64,000 nt of DNA from Cyanobacteria bacterium FACHB-63 (GCA_014695255.1 JACJNX010000070.1:1-64000), one strand, 5' to 3'. Counted from the stretch's first letter, positions 32,923 through 44,798 are shown. Made by a program: numbers and translations. The notes: generated by a model not told the origin, from the sequence alone.

Positions 32923-35679
32923 ATGCCTTTTCTAAAATTTCTTCAGCAATATCGCTTTGCCAGCTTTCTGTTTGTGCTCTGTCTCAGCGCGGTACTGCTA
33001 TCCAACTCAGTCCCTTTTCTGCAATCTGCATCTGCGGCGGTTCCAGCTTCCGTCACTACGACAGATACCGTTCGCAAGACTGTCCTTGATAACGGATTAA
33101 CGGTATTAACCAAAGAAGTTCCAACGGCTCCAGTCGTCACGGTACAAGTTTGGTATCGCATTGGATCGCGGGATGAAACCGCAGGCGTTAACGGCATTGC
33201 CCACCAATTAGAACACTTGATGTTCAAAGGAACGACCGATCGACCCATCCAATTCGGTCGCCTGTTTAACGCTTTAGGCAGTCAATCGAATGCGTTCACA
33301 AGCTACGATCAGACTGCTTATTTCGGCACTGTTCAACGAGATAAATTACGATCGCTCCTTGCCCTCGAAGCCGATCGAATGCAGAATGCCTTGATCAATC
33401 CCGATTCACTGACCAGTGAAAAGCGAGTGGTAATCTCCGAACTGCAAGGGTATGAAAACAGCCCGGATTATCGGCTCGATCGAGCGGTGATGAGAGCAGC
33501 TTTGCCAAATTCACCGTATGGATTACCTGTAGGTGGCACAAAAGCGGATGTCGAGAAATTTGAAGTCGAGCAAGTTCGGAACTACTACAGCAACTATTAC
33601 AGCCCGGACAATGCCACATTAATTCTGGTTGGCGACTTCAAAACAGAACCCACGCTGCAAGCGGTAAAAGAATTGTTTGGCAAAGTTCCGAAGCGAGAAA
33701 GAACGAATACTCAGACCCCGGCTCCAACGGCTGTCAAATCTGCAAAGCAATCTCAGCCGATCGTGCTACGAGAGCCAGGTAGCGCTCCTTTGCTCAGTGC
33801 CGTTTATCCTTTACCGATCGCGACTCATCCGGATGTGCCAGCGCTGCACGTTCTGGATCTCGTCCTTACTCAAGGTCGCAGTTCTCGGTTGTATCAAGCC
33901 CTCGTCGAAACTGGTCTGGTTAGCGGTTTTAGCGGCTATCCCGCAAACATGATTTCAGGCGGATGGTATGACCTTTCTGCCACTGCTGCCCCCAATCAGG
34001 ACTTGACTAAGGTTAACGAGGCGATTCAAACAGTATTAGCGGATATTCGATCGCAGGGTGTAACCCAAGAAGAACTCACCCGCGCTAAAACTCAGCTAAA
34101 ATCCTCGGTGCTTCTAAGAAATCGTGACATTACTAGCCAAGCGTTTCAACTTGGGGACGATCAAACTACCACAGGAGATTACAAATACACCGATCGCTTT
34201 CTGGCAAACGTCGATCGTGTGACTCCTGCTGATTTACAGCGAGTGGCTAAAACTTATTTCACCCTGGATAAAGCTACGATCGGATTCTTTCAACCGACAA
34301 CGATCGATGGCAAATCTGGGAGCGCTGTGAATGCAGGTCAAACCAGCGAGAAGTTTAATGCGGGACTGCCTGTTGATCCGGCTCAGGTGGCAAAATACCT
34401 GCCTGCGGTGCAACAAGGCGATCGCACTCCACAAGCTCTACCTGAGAAATACGTGCTGCCAAACGGCTTGAGAGTTCTACTCATGCGCGATACCAGCACG
34501 CCGACAATCTCGCTTAGTGCTGCGATTCAAGCGGGTTCAGAATTTGATTCCAACACAAAAGCAGGACTAGCAAAACTAACGGCGGATAACTTAACGAACG
34601 GCACAACGACCAAAGATGCGCTAACTCTGGCGAAAACGCTTGAAGATCGAGGAATTGATTTTGGCGTTGAAACCAGTAGAGAAAGCGTTTTAGTGAACGC
34701 TAATGCGCTATCTGAACACCTGCCGATCGTGCTGCAAACTTTATCAGACATCGCGCAGAAAGCAACGTTCCCCGATCGAGAACTCGAACTTGCTCGCGCA
34801 AGATCGCTGACCGCGCTCAAAGTTCAACTTGATAACCCTGCCGTTCTTGCTCGTCGTGTCTTTCAGCAAACGGTTTACCCGAAAAATCATCCGTTCTACA
34901 GCTTCCCCACTGAAGCCAGCCTAAAAGCCATTCAGCGTCAGGATTTAATTAACTTCTACCGATCGCACTACCGACCGGATAGAACGATCGTCGCGCTAGT
35001 AGGCAACTTTGATCCAACGGCAGTCAAATCGCTAATTGAAAAAGAATTAGGCGGATGGAAAGCGACCGGAAAAGCGCCAACCCTGACCTTCCCGCCTGTT
35101 TCATCTCCGAGTGCAACCGTTCGCCGTTACGCTGCGATTCCCGGCAAAACTCAAACTGTGACGCTAATTGGCTCAGCCGGAATCGATCGTCGCGATCCAC
35201 GCTTTTATAACGCTTCCGTGATGAATCAAATTCTTGGCGGCGACACCTTATCGAGTCGATTGGGGTCAGAAGTGCGCGATCGTCAAGGACTCACTTACGG
35301 AATTTACAGTTTCTTTCAAGCAGGAAACCGTCCGGGTCCCTTCGTGATCTCGATGCAAACGGCTCCCGAAGATGCTGATAAGGCGATCGCTAGCGCGGTC
35401 AATCTCTTAGACCAAATCCGCACCAAAGGCGTGAGTGCAACCGAAGTCGTGACGGCGCAGCGATCGATCACCAACAGCTACCCTGTTGACTTGGCAAGCC
35501 CCGATCAACTTGCTAGCGTTCTCTTGATGAACGAGATGTACGGCTTGAACCCGATCGAGCTGCGACAGTATCCGAATCAAATTGATGCGGTGACGCAAGC
35601 CCAAGTGAATCAGGCTGCCCAAGACCTACTTCGACCCGAACAGGTCATCATCGTTACAGCAGGACCACCGAAGCCGTAA
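32923..35679 (+). CDS. M16-family zinc metalloprotease (two-domain, exported)
   Basis: I place the start at the ATG at 32923, which opens a signal peptide (FLFVLCLSAVLLSNSVPFLQSASA); the open frame upstream to 32743 lacks protein character. The 918-residue protein has two M16 halves. The first holds the inverted zinc motif HQLEH (His94, Glu97, His98) and later GYENSPDYRLDRAV. The second begins near LPNGLRVLLMRDTSTPTIS and lacks the motif, as usual for the inactive half. Pitrilysin-type enzymes degrade peptides in the periplasm. No operon partner is seen. Confidence 0.93.
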   Translation: MPFLKFLQQYRFASFLFVLCLSAVLLSNSVPFLQSASAAVPASVTTTDTVRKTVLDNGLTVLTKEVPTAPVVTVQVWYRIGSRDETAGVNGIAHQLEHLMFKGTTDRPIQFGRLFNALGSQSNAFTSYDQTAYFGTVQRDKLRSLLALEADRMQNALINPDSLTSEKRVVISELQGYENSPDYRLDRAVMRAALPNSPYGLPVGGTKADVEKFEVEQVRNYYSNYYSPDNATLILVGDFKTEPTLQAVKELFGKVPKRERTNTQTPAPTAVKSAKQSQPIVLREPGSAPLLSAVYPLPIATHPDVPALHVLDLVLTQGRSSRLYQALVETGLVSGFSGYPANMISGGWYDLSATAAPNQDLTKVNEAIQTVLADIRSQGVTQEELTRAKTQLKSSVLLRNRDITSQAFQLGDDQTTTGDYKYTDRFLANVDRVTPADLQRVAKTYFTLDKATIGFFQPTTIDGKSGSAVNAGQTSEKFNAGLPVDPAQVAKYLPAVQQGDRTPQALPEKYVLPNGLRVLLMRDTSTPTISLSAAIQAGSEFDSNTKAGLAKLTADNLTNGTTTKDALTLAKTLEDRGIDFGVETSRESVLVNANALSEHLPIVLQTLSDIAQKATFPDRELELARARSLTALKVQLDNPAVLARRVFQQTVYPKNHPFYSFPTEASLKAIQRQDLINFYRSHYRPDRTIVALVGNFDPTAVKSLIEKELGGWKATGKAPTLTFPPVSSPSATVRRYAAIPGKTQTVTLIGSAGIDRRDPRFYNASVMNQILGGDTLSSRLGSEVRDRQGLTYGIYSFFQAGNRPGPFVISMQTAPEDADKAIASAVNLLDQIRTKGVSATEVVTAQRSITNSYPVDLASPDQLASVLLMNEMYGLNPIELRQYPNQIDAVTQAQVNQAAQDLLRPEQVIIVTAGPPKP

Positions 35680-36244
35680 TTTCTCGCAGTAAGATTAAGT
35701 TTTCTTAAAGGGTGTGTCCAAGCTGTCACATCCTTTTATTTTTTTAATAGGAACGCGCAGAACAATTCAAATCTAGTAGGGGTGTTCTATTCAATCGACA
35801 ATCAGTTCGTTAAAATGGAAGTAGAATTAAGTACCTGTTGGTTTATTGCCTTCAGGAACCCTTGATACGCGATTTCAAGCCTTTGGCTACCTCCGGATTA
35901 CCAGCGTTATCTACCGATTTGAATTGAGCTTGTCTCGATTCAGATTTTGCGCCAAGTCCCTTTACTGCCTCAACAATGACTTTAAGAGTGTCTCCCCAGT
36001 CCCGACTCCCAAGCTACGACCGTGTTGCGCTTCAAATCCTGTCCTTGGTGAGAAAGCTTTTGCCTGATTCAGCGTTAGGCTTGATCGTATGAATACATCG
36101 CCCCTGGATCAGATGCACCGAATCGCGATCGCACCCCACCCATCCCGTGACATTGCGTTCAAATCTGTTTGATGAAAGACGGCAGCAGAATCGAAGCTGC
36201 GGTCTAATTTAGTGATATTCGAGTAATTCGCTCAGGAGAAGCAT
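35680..36244. other. 565-base gap with a possible terminator and a broken coding remnant
   Basis: Just after the M16 stop lies GGGTGTGT...CACATCC followed by a T-rich run (35710-35747), a weak terminator. On the minus strand 35852-36013 is an open stretch of 53 codons reading RDWGDTLKVIVEAVKGLGAK then SESRQAQFKSVDNAGNPEVAKGLKSRIKGS, ending in TGA. It looks like a true protein C-terminus, but there is no start codon and a TAG precedes it. I read it as the decayed or frameshifted end of a small gene. A GAGAA ribosome site for the next gene lies at 36233-36240. Confidence 0.4.
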
Positions 36245-36556
36245 ATGCTACACCGCAAGATCTATCAACTCTGTTGTGATGGTCGTGAAGTTTGGATCTT
36301 CTTGCGGGATCAACAACGCTGGATCGAACGCGCCAAGATTCTAGATATCGAAGGAGACTTGGTGACGCTGCGTTATGAGACCGACGAAGAAGACGAGAAC
36401 TGCTCTTGGGAAGAAATGGTACGGCTCGAAAGCATTGGAGCGGTCACTCAAAAACTCTCCTCTGTGCCGAAAGGATGTGTTGATCCGCTCGTGTCGGATG
36501 ATTGTCCCGAAGCCGAACAGCTCTCTAATCCTCCGTTTGATAAGCGCGAAGATTAA
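36245..36556 (+). CDS. Conserved cyanobacterial hypothetical protein (probably DUF6679)
   Basis: The 103-residue protein begins MLHRKIYQLCCDGREVWIFLRDQQRWIERAKI and continues LVTLRYETDEEDENCSWEEMVRLESIGAVT. I recognise it as a widely conserved cyanobacterial small protein, which I believe is DUF6679. The first 70 residues form a compact beta-rich, acidic domain; the tail is variable. A strong terminator follows immediately. Function is unknown. Confidence 0.8.
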   Translation: MLHRKIYQLCCDGREVWIFLRDQQRWIERAKILDIEGDLVTLRYETDEEDENCSWEEMVRLESIGAVTQKLSSVPKGCVDPLVSDDCPEAEQLSNPPFDKRED

Positions 36557-36575
36557 GAGAACCGAGAAAGAAGGA

Positions 36576-36602
36576 GAAGGGTGTTGCACCCTTCTTTTTT
36601 TT
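36576..36602 (+). terminator. Intrinsic terminator
   Basis: GAAGGGTG pairs with CACCCTTC across a TTG loop, followed by eight T. It starts 20 bases past the stop of the preceding hypothetical gene and lies just before the convergent GFA gene end. Confidence 0.92.
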
Positions 36603-36610
36603 GTTTTGAC

Positions 36611-37021
36611 TTAACTCTCTCCAGGGGATGCAAATTTAGCGAATACTTCTGCTTCTGTTAAATTCACCGTTTGATTCGCAAACTCGTAATAACTAGGTTT
36701 TCTGTCGATAAAAATCTGCTCTGTGAACTCGAACTCGATTCCATCTTGAAAAAGACCCGCCGGAAGAAAGTAATCGTTTGTCGGTAGTAGCTTATAGAAG
36801 ATGTGCGTACCGCATTCACCACAGAACGATCGTTCAGCCCATTCTGACGATCGGTATACTTTCAGTTTGTCTGCGCCCTCTATTTGCACATCTGAACCGC
36901 AGGATATCCCTAATGCTGGACTCCCTCCCCACCGCCGACACATTCCACAGTGACAAGCATCAATACTCTTTTTGTCCGGTGTTCTGACAGTAATTGCACC
37001 ACAAAGACACTGACCTTCCAT
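36611..37021 (-). CDS. GFA/CENP-V-family zinc protein
   Basis: The 136-residue protein has the family zinc ligands: CLC at 5-7, CHCGMC in the next block and CGECG around 92-96, with GSDVQI and HIFYKLLP between them. The family includes glutathione-dependent formaldehyde-activating enzymes, but most members have no proven reaction. It is a single gene convergent with the preceding hypothetical. Confidence 0.88.
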   Translation of the reverse strand: MEGQCLCGAITVRTPDKKSIDACHCGMCRRWGGSPALGISCGSDVQIEGADKLKVYRSSEWAERSFCGECGTHIFYKLLPTNDYFLPAGLFQDGIEFEFTEQIFIDRKPSYYEFANQTVNLTEAEVFAKFASPGES

Positions 37022-37143
37022 TTCTACTTCCCCTACTTTCAGTAATCTCTATTCTTGCCGCAAAATGCCTGCGAATCGATTCCAGTAGACCGCAGAAAAT
37101 GGGGCGAGAACAATCCCACCCCAGCCTAAATTCATTGAGTTGT

Positions 37144-39768
37144 TTACTGAGTTGTCAGCACTTCAGAGGGCAAGCGCTTGAACTCTAAGCGCTCGGTCTC
37201 ACCGACATCGACAAAGATCGTATCGCCTTTGGTATAGTTGCCGCGCAGGATTTCTTTCGCGATCGCTGTTTCCAACTCCCTTTGAATCGCCCGCTTCAAT
37301 GGACGCGCACCGTATACCGGATCAAAGCCCACTTCAGCTAAGAAATCTAAGGCAGCCTCGGACAGCTTCAGCGACATCTTGCGCTCCGCCAATCGACTCT
37401 CCAACCGCTTGACTTGAATCTTGACGATTTCGCGCAGTTGCGATTTTTGCAGACTGTGGAAGATGATGATTTCGTCAATCCGGTTCAAGAACTCAGGACG
37501 GAAGCTCGATCGCATCGCATCCATCACCCGCGATCTCATTTCTTCGTAGCGATCGTCGTCCCCACCGTATTCAAAGATGTACTGTGAACCGATGTTCGAG
37601 GTCATGATGATGATGGCATTTTTGAAGTCAACGGTGCGACCCTGCGAATCAGTCACCCGACCATCATCGAGAATTTGCAGCATCACATTGAATACGTCTG
37701 GGTGTGCTTTCTCGATTTCGTCGAATAGAATCACCGAGTACGGACGACGACGAACGGCTTCGGTTAACTGTCCGCCTTCTTCGTAACCCACGTATCCAGG
37801 AGGCGCACCAATCAAGCGTGAGACGGAATGCTTCTCCATGTACTCAGACATATCGATCCGCACCATCGCTTCTTCGGTATCAAACAGGTAAGCAGCAAGC
37901 GCTTTTGCAAGCTCGGTCTTACCAACCCCGGTTGGACCTAAGAAGATAAAGCTAGCAGTGGGACGGTTTGGATCAGCAAGTCCGGCTCTTGATCGCTGAA
38001 TTGCATCGGATACTGCGGTCACCGCTTCATCTTGTCCGATCACTCGCTTATGCAGAACATCTTCAAGCTGTAATAGCTTCTGCATTTCAGATTCAACCAG
38101 CTTACTAACTGGAATACCTGTCCACTTAGAAATGATTTCAGCAATATCTGCTTCAATCACCTCTTCACGCAGCAGAGAAGTACCAGATTTTTGAGCTTGA
38201 GTCAGACGAGCTTCGGCTTCTTCAACTTTACGGTTCAATTCATTGAGCTTGCCGTACTTCAATTCAGCCGCTCTGTTAAGGTCATAATCGCGCTCAGCTT
38301 GCTGAACCTCAAGGTTAATCTGATCAATCTCTTCTTTTAGCTTCTTAAGTTCATCAATCACGCCCTTTTCAGCTTGCCATTGAGCATTGAGCTTCGATTG
38401 GTCTTCTTTGAGATCTGCCAGTTCGCGATCGAGTCGTTCTAAACGATCACGTGAAGCTGCATCACTTTCTCCCTTAAACGAGAGCTTCTCCATTTCAAGC
38501 TGGAGAATCTTGCGATCGACTTCATCTAGCTCCTCTGGCTTCGAGGTAATCTCCATTTTCAACTTAGCCGCAGCTTCGTCTACAAGGTCGATCGCTTTGT
38601 CAGGCAAGAAGCGATCGCTAATATAACGAGTCGAAAGCGTTGCGGCTGCAATCAAAGCAGAGTCCGAAATCTTAACCCCGTGGTGAACTTCATAGCGTTC
38701 CTTCAGTCCGCGCAGAATCGAAATGGTATCTTCAACCGAGGGCTGATCGACAAACACCTGCTGGAATCGCCGTTCGAGTGCTGCATCTTTCTCGATGTAC
38801 TTGCGATATTCATCTAAGGTTGTTGCACCAATACAGCGCAACTCACCCCGCGCCAACATCGGTTTCAGTAAATTACCCGCATCCATTGCGCCTTGAGTGG
38901 CACCTGCACCGACGACCGTATGAATTTCGTCAATAAACAGAATAATATTGCCGCGAGAATCAGTAACTTCTTTGAGAACAGCCTTCAAGCGCTCTTCAAA
39001 CTCACCGCGATACTTCGCACCTGCAATCAGCGCACCCATATCTAACGCAATTAGCTTGCGGTCTTTCAGCGATTGCGGCACATCCCCGCTTAAGATGCGC
39101 TGGGCTAGACCTTCGGCGATCGCAGTCTTACCCACACCCGGTTCCCCAATTAGAACCGGATTGTTCTTCGTTCGACGAGACAGAATTTGAATCGTACGGC
39201 GAATTTCATCATCTCGTCCAATCACTGGATCGAGCTTCCCTTCGCGAGCATACTGAGTCAAATCACGCCCGTATTTCTCTAGCGCTTCGTACTTGTTTTC
39301 TGGCGTTTGATCCGTCACTTTTTGATTACCCCGAACTTGTTCGATCGCGTTTCTCAGCTTCGCTTCATCTACTCTAAATTCTGCCAGTAGAGCCTTCCCG
39401 AAGCGACTATCTTGGGCATACCCTAACAGCAAATGTTCGATCGAAATAAAATCATCCTCGAACTGTTTGCGATAGTCTTCAGCGCGATCGAGAAGCGTAT
39501 CGGCACTGCGTCCCCAATAGACATTTGTGCCACTTCCCGTTACTTTCGGCTGACGACGGGTAAATTCATCGGCTCGATCGCGCACTCGATCGACAGGAAC
39601 AGCCAGTTTATTGAAAATGCTAATCGCTAAACCGTCTTGTTCTAGCAGCGCTTTCATCAAGTGTTCGGTTTCGATCTGCTGTTGCTGTACCTGCTTGACA
39701 ATCTCTGGCGTGCGGACGATCGCTTCCCAGGCTTTTTCGGTAAATTTTTCGGCATTGGTTGGCTGCAT
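37144..39768 (-). CDS. clpB: ATP-dependent chaperone ClpB
   Basis: The start at 39768 ([16 protein letters not shown]) follows AGGGGAA at good spacing; a start five codons earlier lacks such a site. The 874-residue protein has the Clp N-domain, AAA1 with Walker [14 protein letters not shown], the long M-domain coiled coil (about 410-520), AAA2 with [12 protein letters not shown], and a C-terminal domain ending [13 protein letters not shown]. It works with DnaK to resolubilise aggregates. No heat-shock (CIRCE) element was seen in the short upstream gap. Confidence 0.97.
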   Translation of the reverse strand: MQPTNAEKFTEKAWEAIVRTPEIVKQVQQQQIETEHLMKALLEQDGLAISIFNKLAVPVDRVRDRADEFTRRQPKVTGSGTNVYWGRSADTLLDRAEDYRKQFEDDFISIEHLLLGYAQDSRFGKALLAEFRVDEAKLRNAIEQVRGNQKVTDQTPENKYEALEKYGRDLTQYAREGKLDPVIGRDDEIRRTIQILSRRTKNNPVLIGEPGVGKTAIAEGLAQRILSGDVPQSLKDRKLIALDMGALIAGAKYRGEFEERLKAVLKEVTDSRGNIILFIDEIHTVVGAGATQGAMDAGNLLKPMLARGELRCIGATTLDEYRKYIEKDAALERRFQQVFVDQPSVEDTISILRGLKERYEVHHGVKISDSALIAAATLSTRYISDRFLPDKAIDLVDEAAAKLKMEITSKPEELDEVDRKILQLEMEKLSFKGESDAASRDRLERLDRELADLKEDQSKLNAQWQAEKGVIDELKKLKEEIDQINLEVQQAERDYDLNRAAELKYGKLNELNRKVEEAEARLTQAQKSGTSLLREEVIEADIAEIISKWTGIPVSKLVESEMQKLLQLEDVLHKRVIGQDEAVTAVSDAIQRSRAGLADPNRPTASFIFLGPTGVGKTELAKALAAYLFDTEEAMVRIDMSEYMEKHSVSRLIGAPPGYVGYEEGGQLTEAVRRRPYSVILFDEIEKAHPDVFNVMLQILDDGRVTDSQGRTVDFKNAIIIMTSNIGSQYIFEYGGDDDRYEEMRSRVMDAMRSSFRPEFLNRIDEIIIFHSLQKSQLREIVKIQVKRLESRLAERKMSLKLSEAALDFLAEVGFDPVYGARPLKRAIQRELETAIAKEILRGNYTKGDTIFVDVGETERLEFKRLPSEVLTTQ

Positions 39769-39880
39769 CGCGTTCCCCTTCATAAGATCGATCGTGATAA
39801 AGACATTGTAGAGAAGCGATCGTCCTTGACGAGATCGGAGTACCGTCCTTTAGCCGTCCAAATACCCGAAAGTTCATGAC

Positions 39881-40420
39881 TCAATAGCGAAAGTATGAAG
39901 GCTTCAGGCAGGTGTTCGTTCGTAAAGCATCACAAAAATCGCGAAAAAACTCAAAGAAAGAACGTCCAGCGTAATAGACATTGCTTTCTAAATCCCAAAA
40001 TTCCGGGTAATCCTCTTGTATCCAATACAAATCATAGCTAGAGTCCCTTTCGCAATAAGTTTCCAAATCCCATACTAGACAGTAACCCGAGCTATCGATA
40101 CCAATCCAAAAGCTATTGTTCAATAAATTAATTTTTTCATTGTCTAAGTCATCACCACATGGAAATTCTCGAATATTGTTGACAATTAGTTGGCGCTTTT
40201 CTTGTCCCAGCAAAAGTTGGGAATTTCCAGGACAATAAATATCCAGCGTGTTACCGACGCAACCTGAACCGATAAGCTTACAAAACTCTCGGTAGTCTGG
40301 CGGAAAAACAATTTGATGCTTCTGCTCAAAAGCGGCAATGACTTCTTCATTGGAATTTTGACTTGCATTCTCCCCCTCAAATTCGAGAGTTTGCATTAAT
40401 TCATGCCAAGAATCACTCAT
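39881..40420 (-). CDS. SMI1/KNR4 (SUKH)-family protein
   Basis: The 179-residue protein has the SUKH layout: EEVIAAFEQKHQIVFPPDYREFCKLIGSGCVGNTLDIY, then FWIGIDSSGYCLVWDLETY and a C-terminal FFEFFRDFCDAL. The family includes immunity proteins to secreted toxins as well as stand-alone proteins. No toxin gene is adjacent, so an immunity role is only a possibility. Confidence 0.8.
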   Translation of the reverse strand: MSDSWHELMQTLEFEGENASQNSNEEVIAAFEQKHQIVFPPDYREFCKLIGSGCVGNTLDIYCPGNSQLLLGQEKRQLIVNNIREFPCGDDLDNEKINLLNNSFWIGIDSSGYCLVWDLETYCERDSSYDLYWIQEDYPEFWDLESNVYYAGRSFFEFFRDFCDALRTNTCLKPSYFRY

Positions 40421-40457
40421 AAAGCGAAGATAGCAATCTAGAAAGGTCTAAATTGGA

Positions 40458-40560
40458 CTAATCAAAATCGAGTTCGGTGAAAAGTTCAGCGATCGCTAAC
40501 CGAAATCCCTCAATCACTTCCTCACCGTCGAGAAAGTCAGTCTTTACTACCAAATTTCTG
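40458..40560 (-). pseudogene. C-terminal coding remnant overlapping the PCP_red gene end
   Basis: In the frame shifted by one from the PCP_red gene, the minus strand reads NLVVKTDFLDGEEVIEGFRL, then AIAELFTELDFD and TAG at 40458-40460. Its composition is clearly protein-like, and it resembles the tails of Uma2-type or similar small cyanobacterial proteins. It has no start codon. It is probably the end of a gene replaced or truncated by the neighbour. Confidence 0.35.
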
Positions 40561-40704
40561 TTTTGCTTGGTCGTAAATTTCAGGAGTGATTTGAGTTGCG
40601 CCTATTTCTAGAGCGAATTTTTCAATCTTCTTTCGGGCTGCCGGACGCACAAAGAAAGGGATTTCTTTTAACTTAGCTTCGGCTTCAGGTGTCCACTCGG
40701 TCAT
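40537..40704 (-). CDS. Free-standing PCP_red domain protein
   Basis: The 55-residue protein reads MTEWTPEAEAKLKEIPFFVR, then PAARKKIEKFALEIGATQIT and PEIYDQAKQKFGSKD. This is the C-terminal domain of the ChlB/BchB subunit of dark-operative protochlorophyllide reductase (PCP_red family) as a separate protein. GGAG precedes the ATG. It sits 150 bases beyond the chlN stop on the same strand, separated by the chlN terminator. ChlB itself is not in the window. It may assist or regulate the reductase; that is inference. Confidence 0.82.
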   Translation of the reverse strand: MTEWTPEAEAKLKEIPFFVRPAARKKIEKFALEIGATQITPEIYDQAKQKFGSKD

Positions 40705-40801
40705 ATTAGTTCTCCTGCACTTGTGATGTTTGTTCTCATGTTTAGTCTAGAAGAACTGTTCTGCTCGATCGATAACTTTGACAACTTGGACTCAAATATT
40801 G

Positions 40802-40839
40802 AAAAACCCCCTGGAAACGATCGTCCGTTTCTAGGGGGT
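40802..40839 (-). terminator. Intrinsic terminator of the chlL-chlN transcript
   Basis: On the minus strand ACCCCCTAGAAACG pairs with CGTTTCCAGGGGGT (one mismatch) around a 6-base loop and is followed by TTTTTC. It lies 17 bases past the chlN stop. Confidence 0.9.
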
Positions 40840-40856
40840 CAGGTTTATCTCAGTCC

Positions 40857-42272
<1,416 letters not shown>

Positions 42273-42285
42273 CTAAATGAGGGTT

Positions 42286-42693
42286 TTATCGAGGAGCGCG
42301 ATCCGATTGATGCGATCGATCCCGTCCTTCACAGGCTTCGTCTACTTCAGCAGGGCGGCGGGGTTTGACTTCAGGAGTAGAACTTGCAGGTAGATATTTC
42401 GGATTTTCGGTTTGAAGCTGCTTGAGATGAATCAGTTCTTGCTCTGGGTCAAAGTTCAGTCCGAGGGCAACAACGATGCGATCGGGATGATTGCTCAGAT
42501 CGACAATCAGCGGCAGGAGGTCAACGAGTCGGGGTTCTACACTGGAAAGCGCACCTAAGATGAAGCTGGATGACGGTCGCCGCTGTCCGTCGCAACTCAC
42601 CCAAATCGATAATCGAGTAATCCAAGCGCGGTTTTCCTGATAGTAGTCGAGCCAGCGATCTTTGAGCGATCGCCGCAGTTGATCAATGTTCAC
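42286..42693 (-). CDS. DUF5331 protein between chlL and chlN
   Basis: The 135-residue protein begins [56 protein letters not shown]. This is the DUF5331 family, commonly encoded between chlL and chlN. The tail after residue 95 is low-complexity and charged. It lies 25 bases before chlN, so co-expression is certain. It may help assembly of the reductase, but its role is unproven. Confidence 0.85.
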   Translation of the reverse strand: MNIDQLRRSLKDRWLDYYQENRAWITRLSIWVSCDGQRRPSSSFILGALSSVEPRLVDLLPLIVDLSNHPDRIVVALGLNFDPEQELIHLKQLQTENPKYLPASSTPEVKPRRPAEVDEACEGRDRSHQSDRAPR

Positions 42694-42781
42694 GAGTCAA
42701 ATCAAGATAACGATAAAGTCAGCCTCAATCTAATCACATATCGCGATTTGCTTTCTCTATCTGTTGCTCTTCATTCTTTCT

Positions 42782-43642
42782 TTAGACCATCATCAAATCG
42801 AGTTCTTCTTCGGCGGTTTTAGGCTGTTTTGGATTGAGGTAGAAGTCTGACAGCAGCGAGAACAATTCGCGGTCTTGAGCATCTTTCGGCACAACGCCTT
42901 CAGGATTTGCCAAAATTTGATCGGCGATGTTCAGGTAATAGTCACAGACGTAGTTCAGCGAGGGATCGGATTCTGCCATCTCGAACAGTGTTTTTCCTTT
43001 CACCCGCGATACGCGAATATCTTCGATGAGCGGTAGCACTTCTAACACAGGCATGGGAACGGCATCGACGTATTTATCAATCAAATCGCGTTTTGCAGTC
43101 CGATTCCCGATCAGTCCTGCTAATCGGAGTTGATGTGTCCGCGCTTTTTCGCGCACTGAAGCTGCAATCCGATTGGCTGCAAACAGGGCATCAAATCCGT
43201 TATCGGTCACGATCAGGCAGTAATCTGCGTAGTTCAAGGGTGCGGCAAATCCACCGCAAACTACGTCGCCAAGGACATCAAACAGAATGACATCGTATTC
43301 ATCAAACGCATTCAGTTCTTTGAGCAGTTTTACCGTTTCGCCAACCACGTAGCCACCGCAACCTGCACCTGCTGGCGGCCCGCCTGCTTCAACACAATCG
43401 ACTCCCCCATAGCCTTTGTAGATCACATCTTCAGCCCAGACATCCTCGTAGTGATAATCCTTTTCTTGAAGCGTATCGATAATCGTGGGGATGAGAAATC
43501 CAGTCAGGGTAAAGGTGCTGTCGTGTTTGGGGTCACAGCCGATTTGTAATACTTTTTTGCCGCGTTTTGCGAGTGCAACGGAGATGTTGCAGCTTGTCGT
43601 TGATTTGCCGATACCGCCTTTGCCGTAAACTGCGAGTTTCAC
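42782..43642 (-). CDS. chlL: Light-independent protochlorophyllide reductase iron-sulfur ATP-binding protein
   Basis: The 286-residue NifH-like protein has the P-loop GKGGIGKST (8-16), switch regions GCDPKHDST and [14 protein letters not shown], and the 4Fe-4S ligands Cys95 (GAGCGGYV) and Cys129. As a dimer it hydrolyses ATP and donates electrons to ChlNB. It is the first gene of the chl operon, with its promoter in the long upstream gap. Confidence 0.98.
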   Translation of the reverse strand: MKLAVYGKGGIGKSTTSCNISVALAKRGKKVLQIGCDPKHDSTFTLTGFLIPTIIDTLQEKDYHYEDVWAEDVIYKGYGGVDCVEAGGPPAGAGCGGYVVGETVKLLKELNAFDEYDVILFDVLGDVVCGGFAAPLNYADYCLIVTDNGFDALFAANRIAASVREKARTHQLRLAGLIGNRTAKRDLIDKYVDAVPMPVLEVLPLIEDIRVSRVKGKTLFEMAESDPSLNYVCDYYLNIADQILANPEGVVPKDAQDRELFSLLSDFYLNPKQPKTAEEELDLMMV

Positions 43643-44187
43643 TCTGGTTTCTCCTGTCTTTTGTGAAGGGATGAGCGCGGGTACGTCTCTATTTGCATTG
43701 TTGATGATGTTTGCGGTTCTGACTAGGAGTCGAAAGAAGAAGTTACATTGATAGCAGAAGTCTGGTTTCGCTAAGAGTCAGAAGAACGTACCAATTAGCT
43801 CAGATCGTCCAGGAAATCCAGATTTAAGATTTTACCAGCTTTTATTATTTGAATTTTATAGAAAGAAGAACGATAAACAAAAAAAATCGAGATAGCTGTA
43901 TAGGCTTTTGTACTTGGCTTTTGTGAAAGATTTGACGCTTTAATACGGCTATTCGCTTCGTTGTGAAGGGCTTCTTGCCCCCTAAATCCCCTATGAGTGG
44001 GGAACTCTGAAAATTGGAGAATCTTGGGGATTCGGGAAATCCTTTTTCTCAAAGTTCCATCCTGGTATTGAGGAACGATCGAGCCTAATCATCAAAGCCG
44101 ATTCTATTAAGAATCATCAAACTTTCGGACAAAAAATCGTGCCTCTTGGAAAAAGCACGATCGCGGCATCACTAAATTGTGCAAACC
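43643..44187. other. 545-base gap upstream of chlL
   Basis: It should hold the chlL promoter, though no clear -35/-10 pair was fixed. It contains the second copy of the palindromic repeat (43976-44016). An 85-codon minus-strand frame at 43795-44052 reads through that repeat and has no protein-like features. Otherwise I see nothing. Confidence 0.6.
43976..44016. repeat. Intergenic palindromic repeat (copy 2)
   Basis: GCCCCCTAAATCCCC...GTGGGGAACTCTGA is the reverse complement of the design at 30621-30657. They share CAGAGT/CAAAGT, CCCCAC and GGGGATTTAG. The element is a dispersed hairpin-forming repeat, here between chlL and the DUF2141 gene. Confidence 0.65.
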
Positions 44188-44607
44188 CTACATCAGATAT
44201 TTCATGTCAATCTGAATTTTGGTATCGTTCCCAGAAACGCTTACAGCCGTTTCCTCAAATTTCGGCGCACTCATTCCGATCTTAGGATTGCGTGAAAAAC
44301 CAAATCCTTCTTTGGGAATGCCGAATATGCCTGTATTCAGTTTGCCATCCCCGTTATCGTCGTGAATTACAGCAACGGCATATTCACCTGGAGACAGTTG
44401 ATCAAATATGGCTGAAACCGAAGCTTCCTTCGCCTCAACAGAGCGAGACGCAATAGCACGATCGCTCTCGTTCGGAAAGCCCTGCTCACCTGAAAACAAG
44501 CTTAAACAGACAATCCCTTTCTGGTTTCTCAAGCCATTGATCTCAACCGTCAAGCATCCGTTAGCGATCGTATTCGTAGAAGATGACATTCTTGATTGTT
44601 CCAACAT
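44188..44607 (-). CDS. DUF2141 protein
   Basis: I take the ATG at 44607 (MLEQSRMSSSTN); a TTG three codons earlier also fits. The 139-residue protein has the DUF2141 pattern: LTVEINGLRNQKGIVCLSLFSGEQGFP, LSPGEYAVAVIHDDNGDGKLNTGIFGIPKEGFGFSRNPK, and a terminal beta strand IQIDMKYL. The family is usually exported, but no signal peptide is evident here. The DDNGDGKLN loop resembles a calcium-binding loop. Function is unknown. Confidence 0.88.
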   Translation of the reverse strand: MLEQSRMSSSTNTIANGCLTVEINGLRNQKGIVCLSLFSGEQGFPNESDRAIASRSVEAKEASVSAIFDQLSPGEYAVAVIHDDNGDGKLNTGIFGIPKEGFGFSRNPKIGMSAPKFEETAVSVSGNDTKIQIDMKYLM

Positions 44608-44798
44608 TGTTATCAACCGTATTTAAATTTAATCTTTTTTATATTCATATCGCTTCTACAAACAGGTCTCAACTCACTCTAGGATATATTTCGGTTAATT
44701 CTTCAATCGAATCAAGTGTCATGCCCCAACTTACGACAGAATCTCGGAGTGATACGATCGGGGCAGAACGCCTTTGAACGCCATTGTAGGACTGTTGT

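Noticed and set aside
35846-36067. 73-codon plus-strand frame
   Set aside because: It is antisense to a better protein-like minus-strand frame and lacks a plausible ribosome site.
43795-44052. 85-codon minus-strand frame upstream of chlL
   Set aside because: It runs through the palindromic repeat, is Lys/Ile-rich with no domain, and has no ribosome site.
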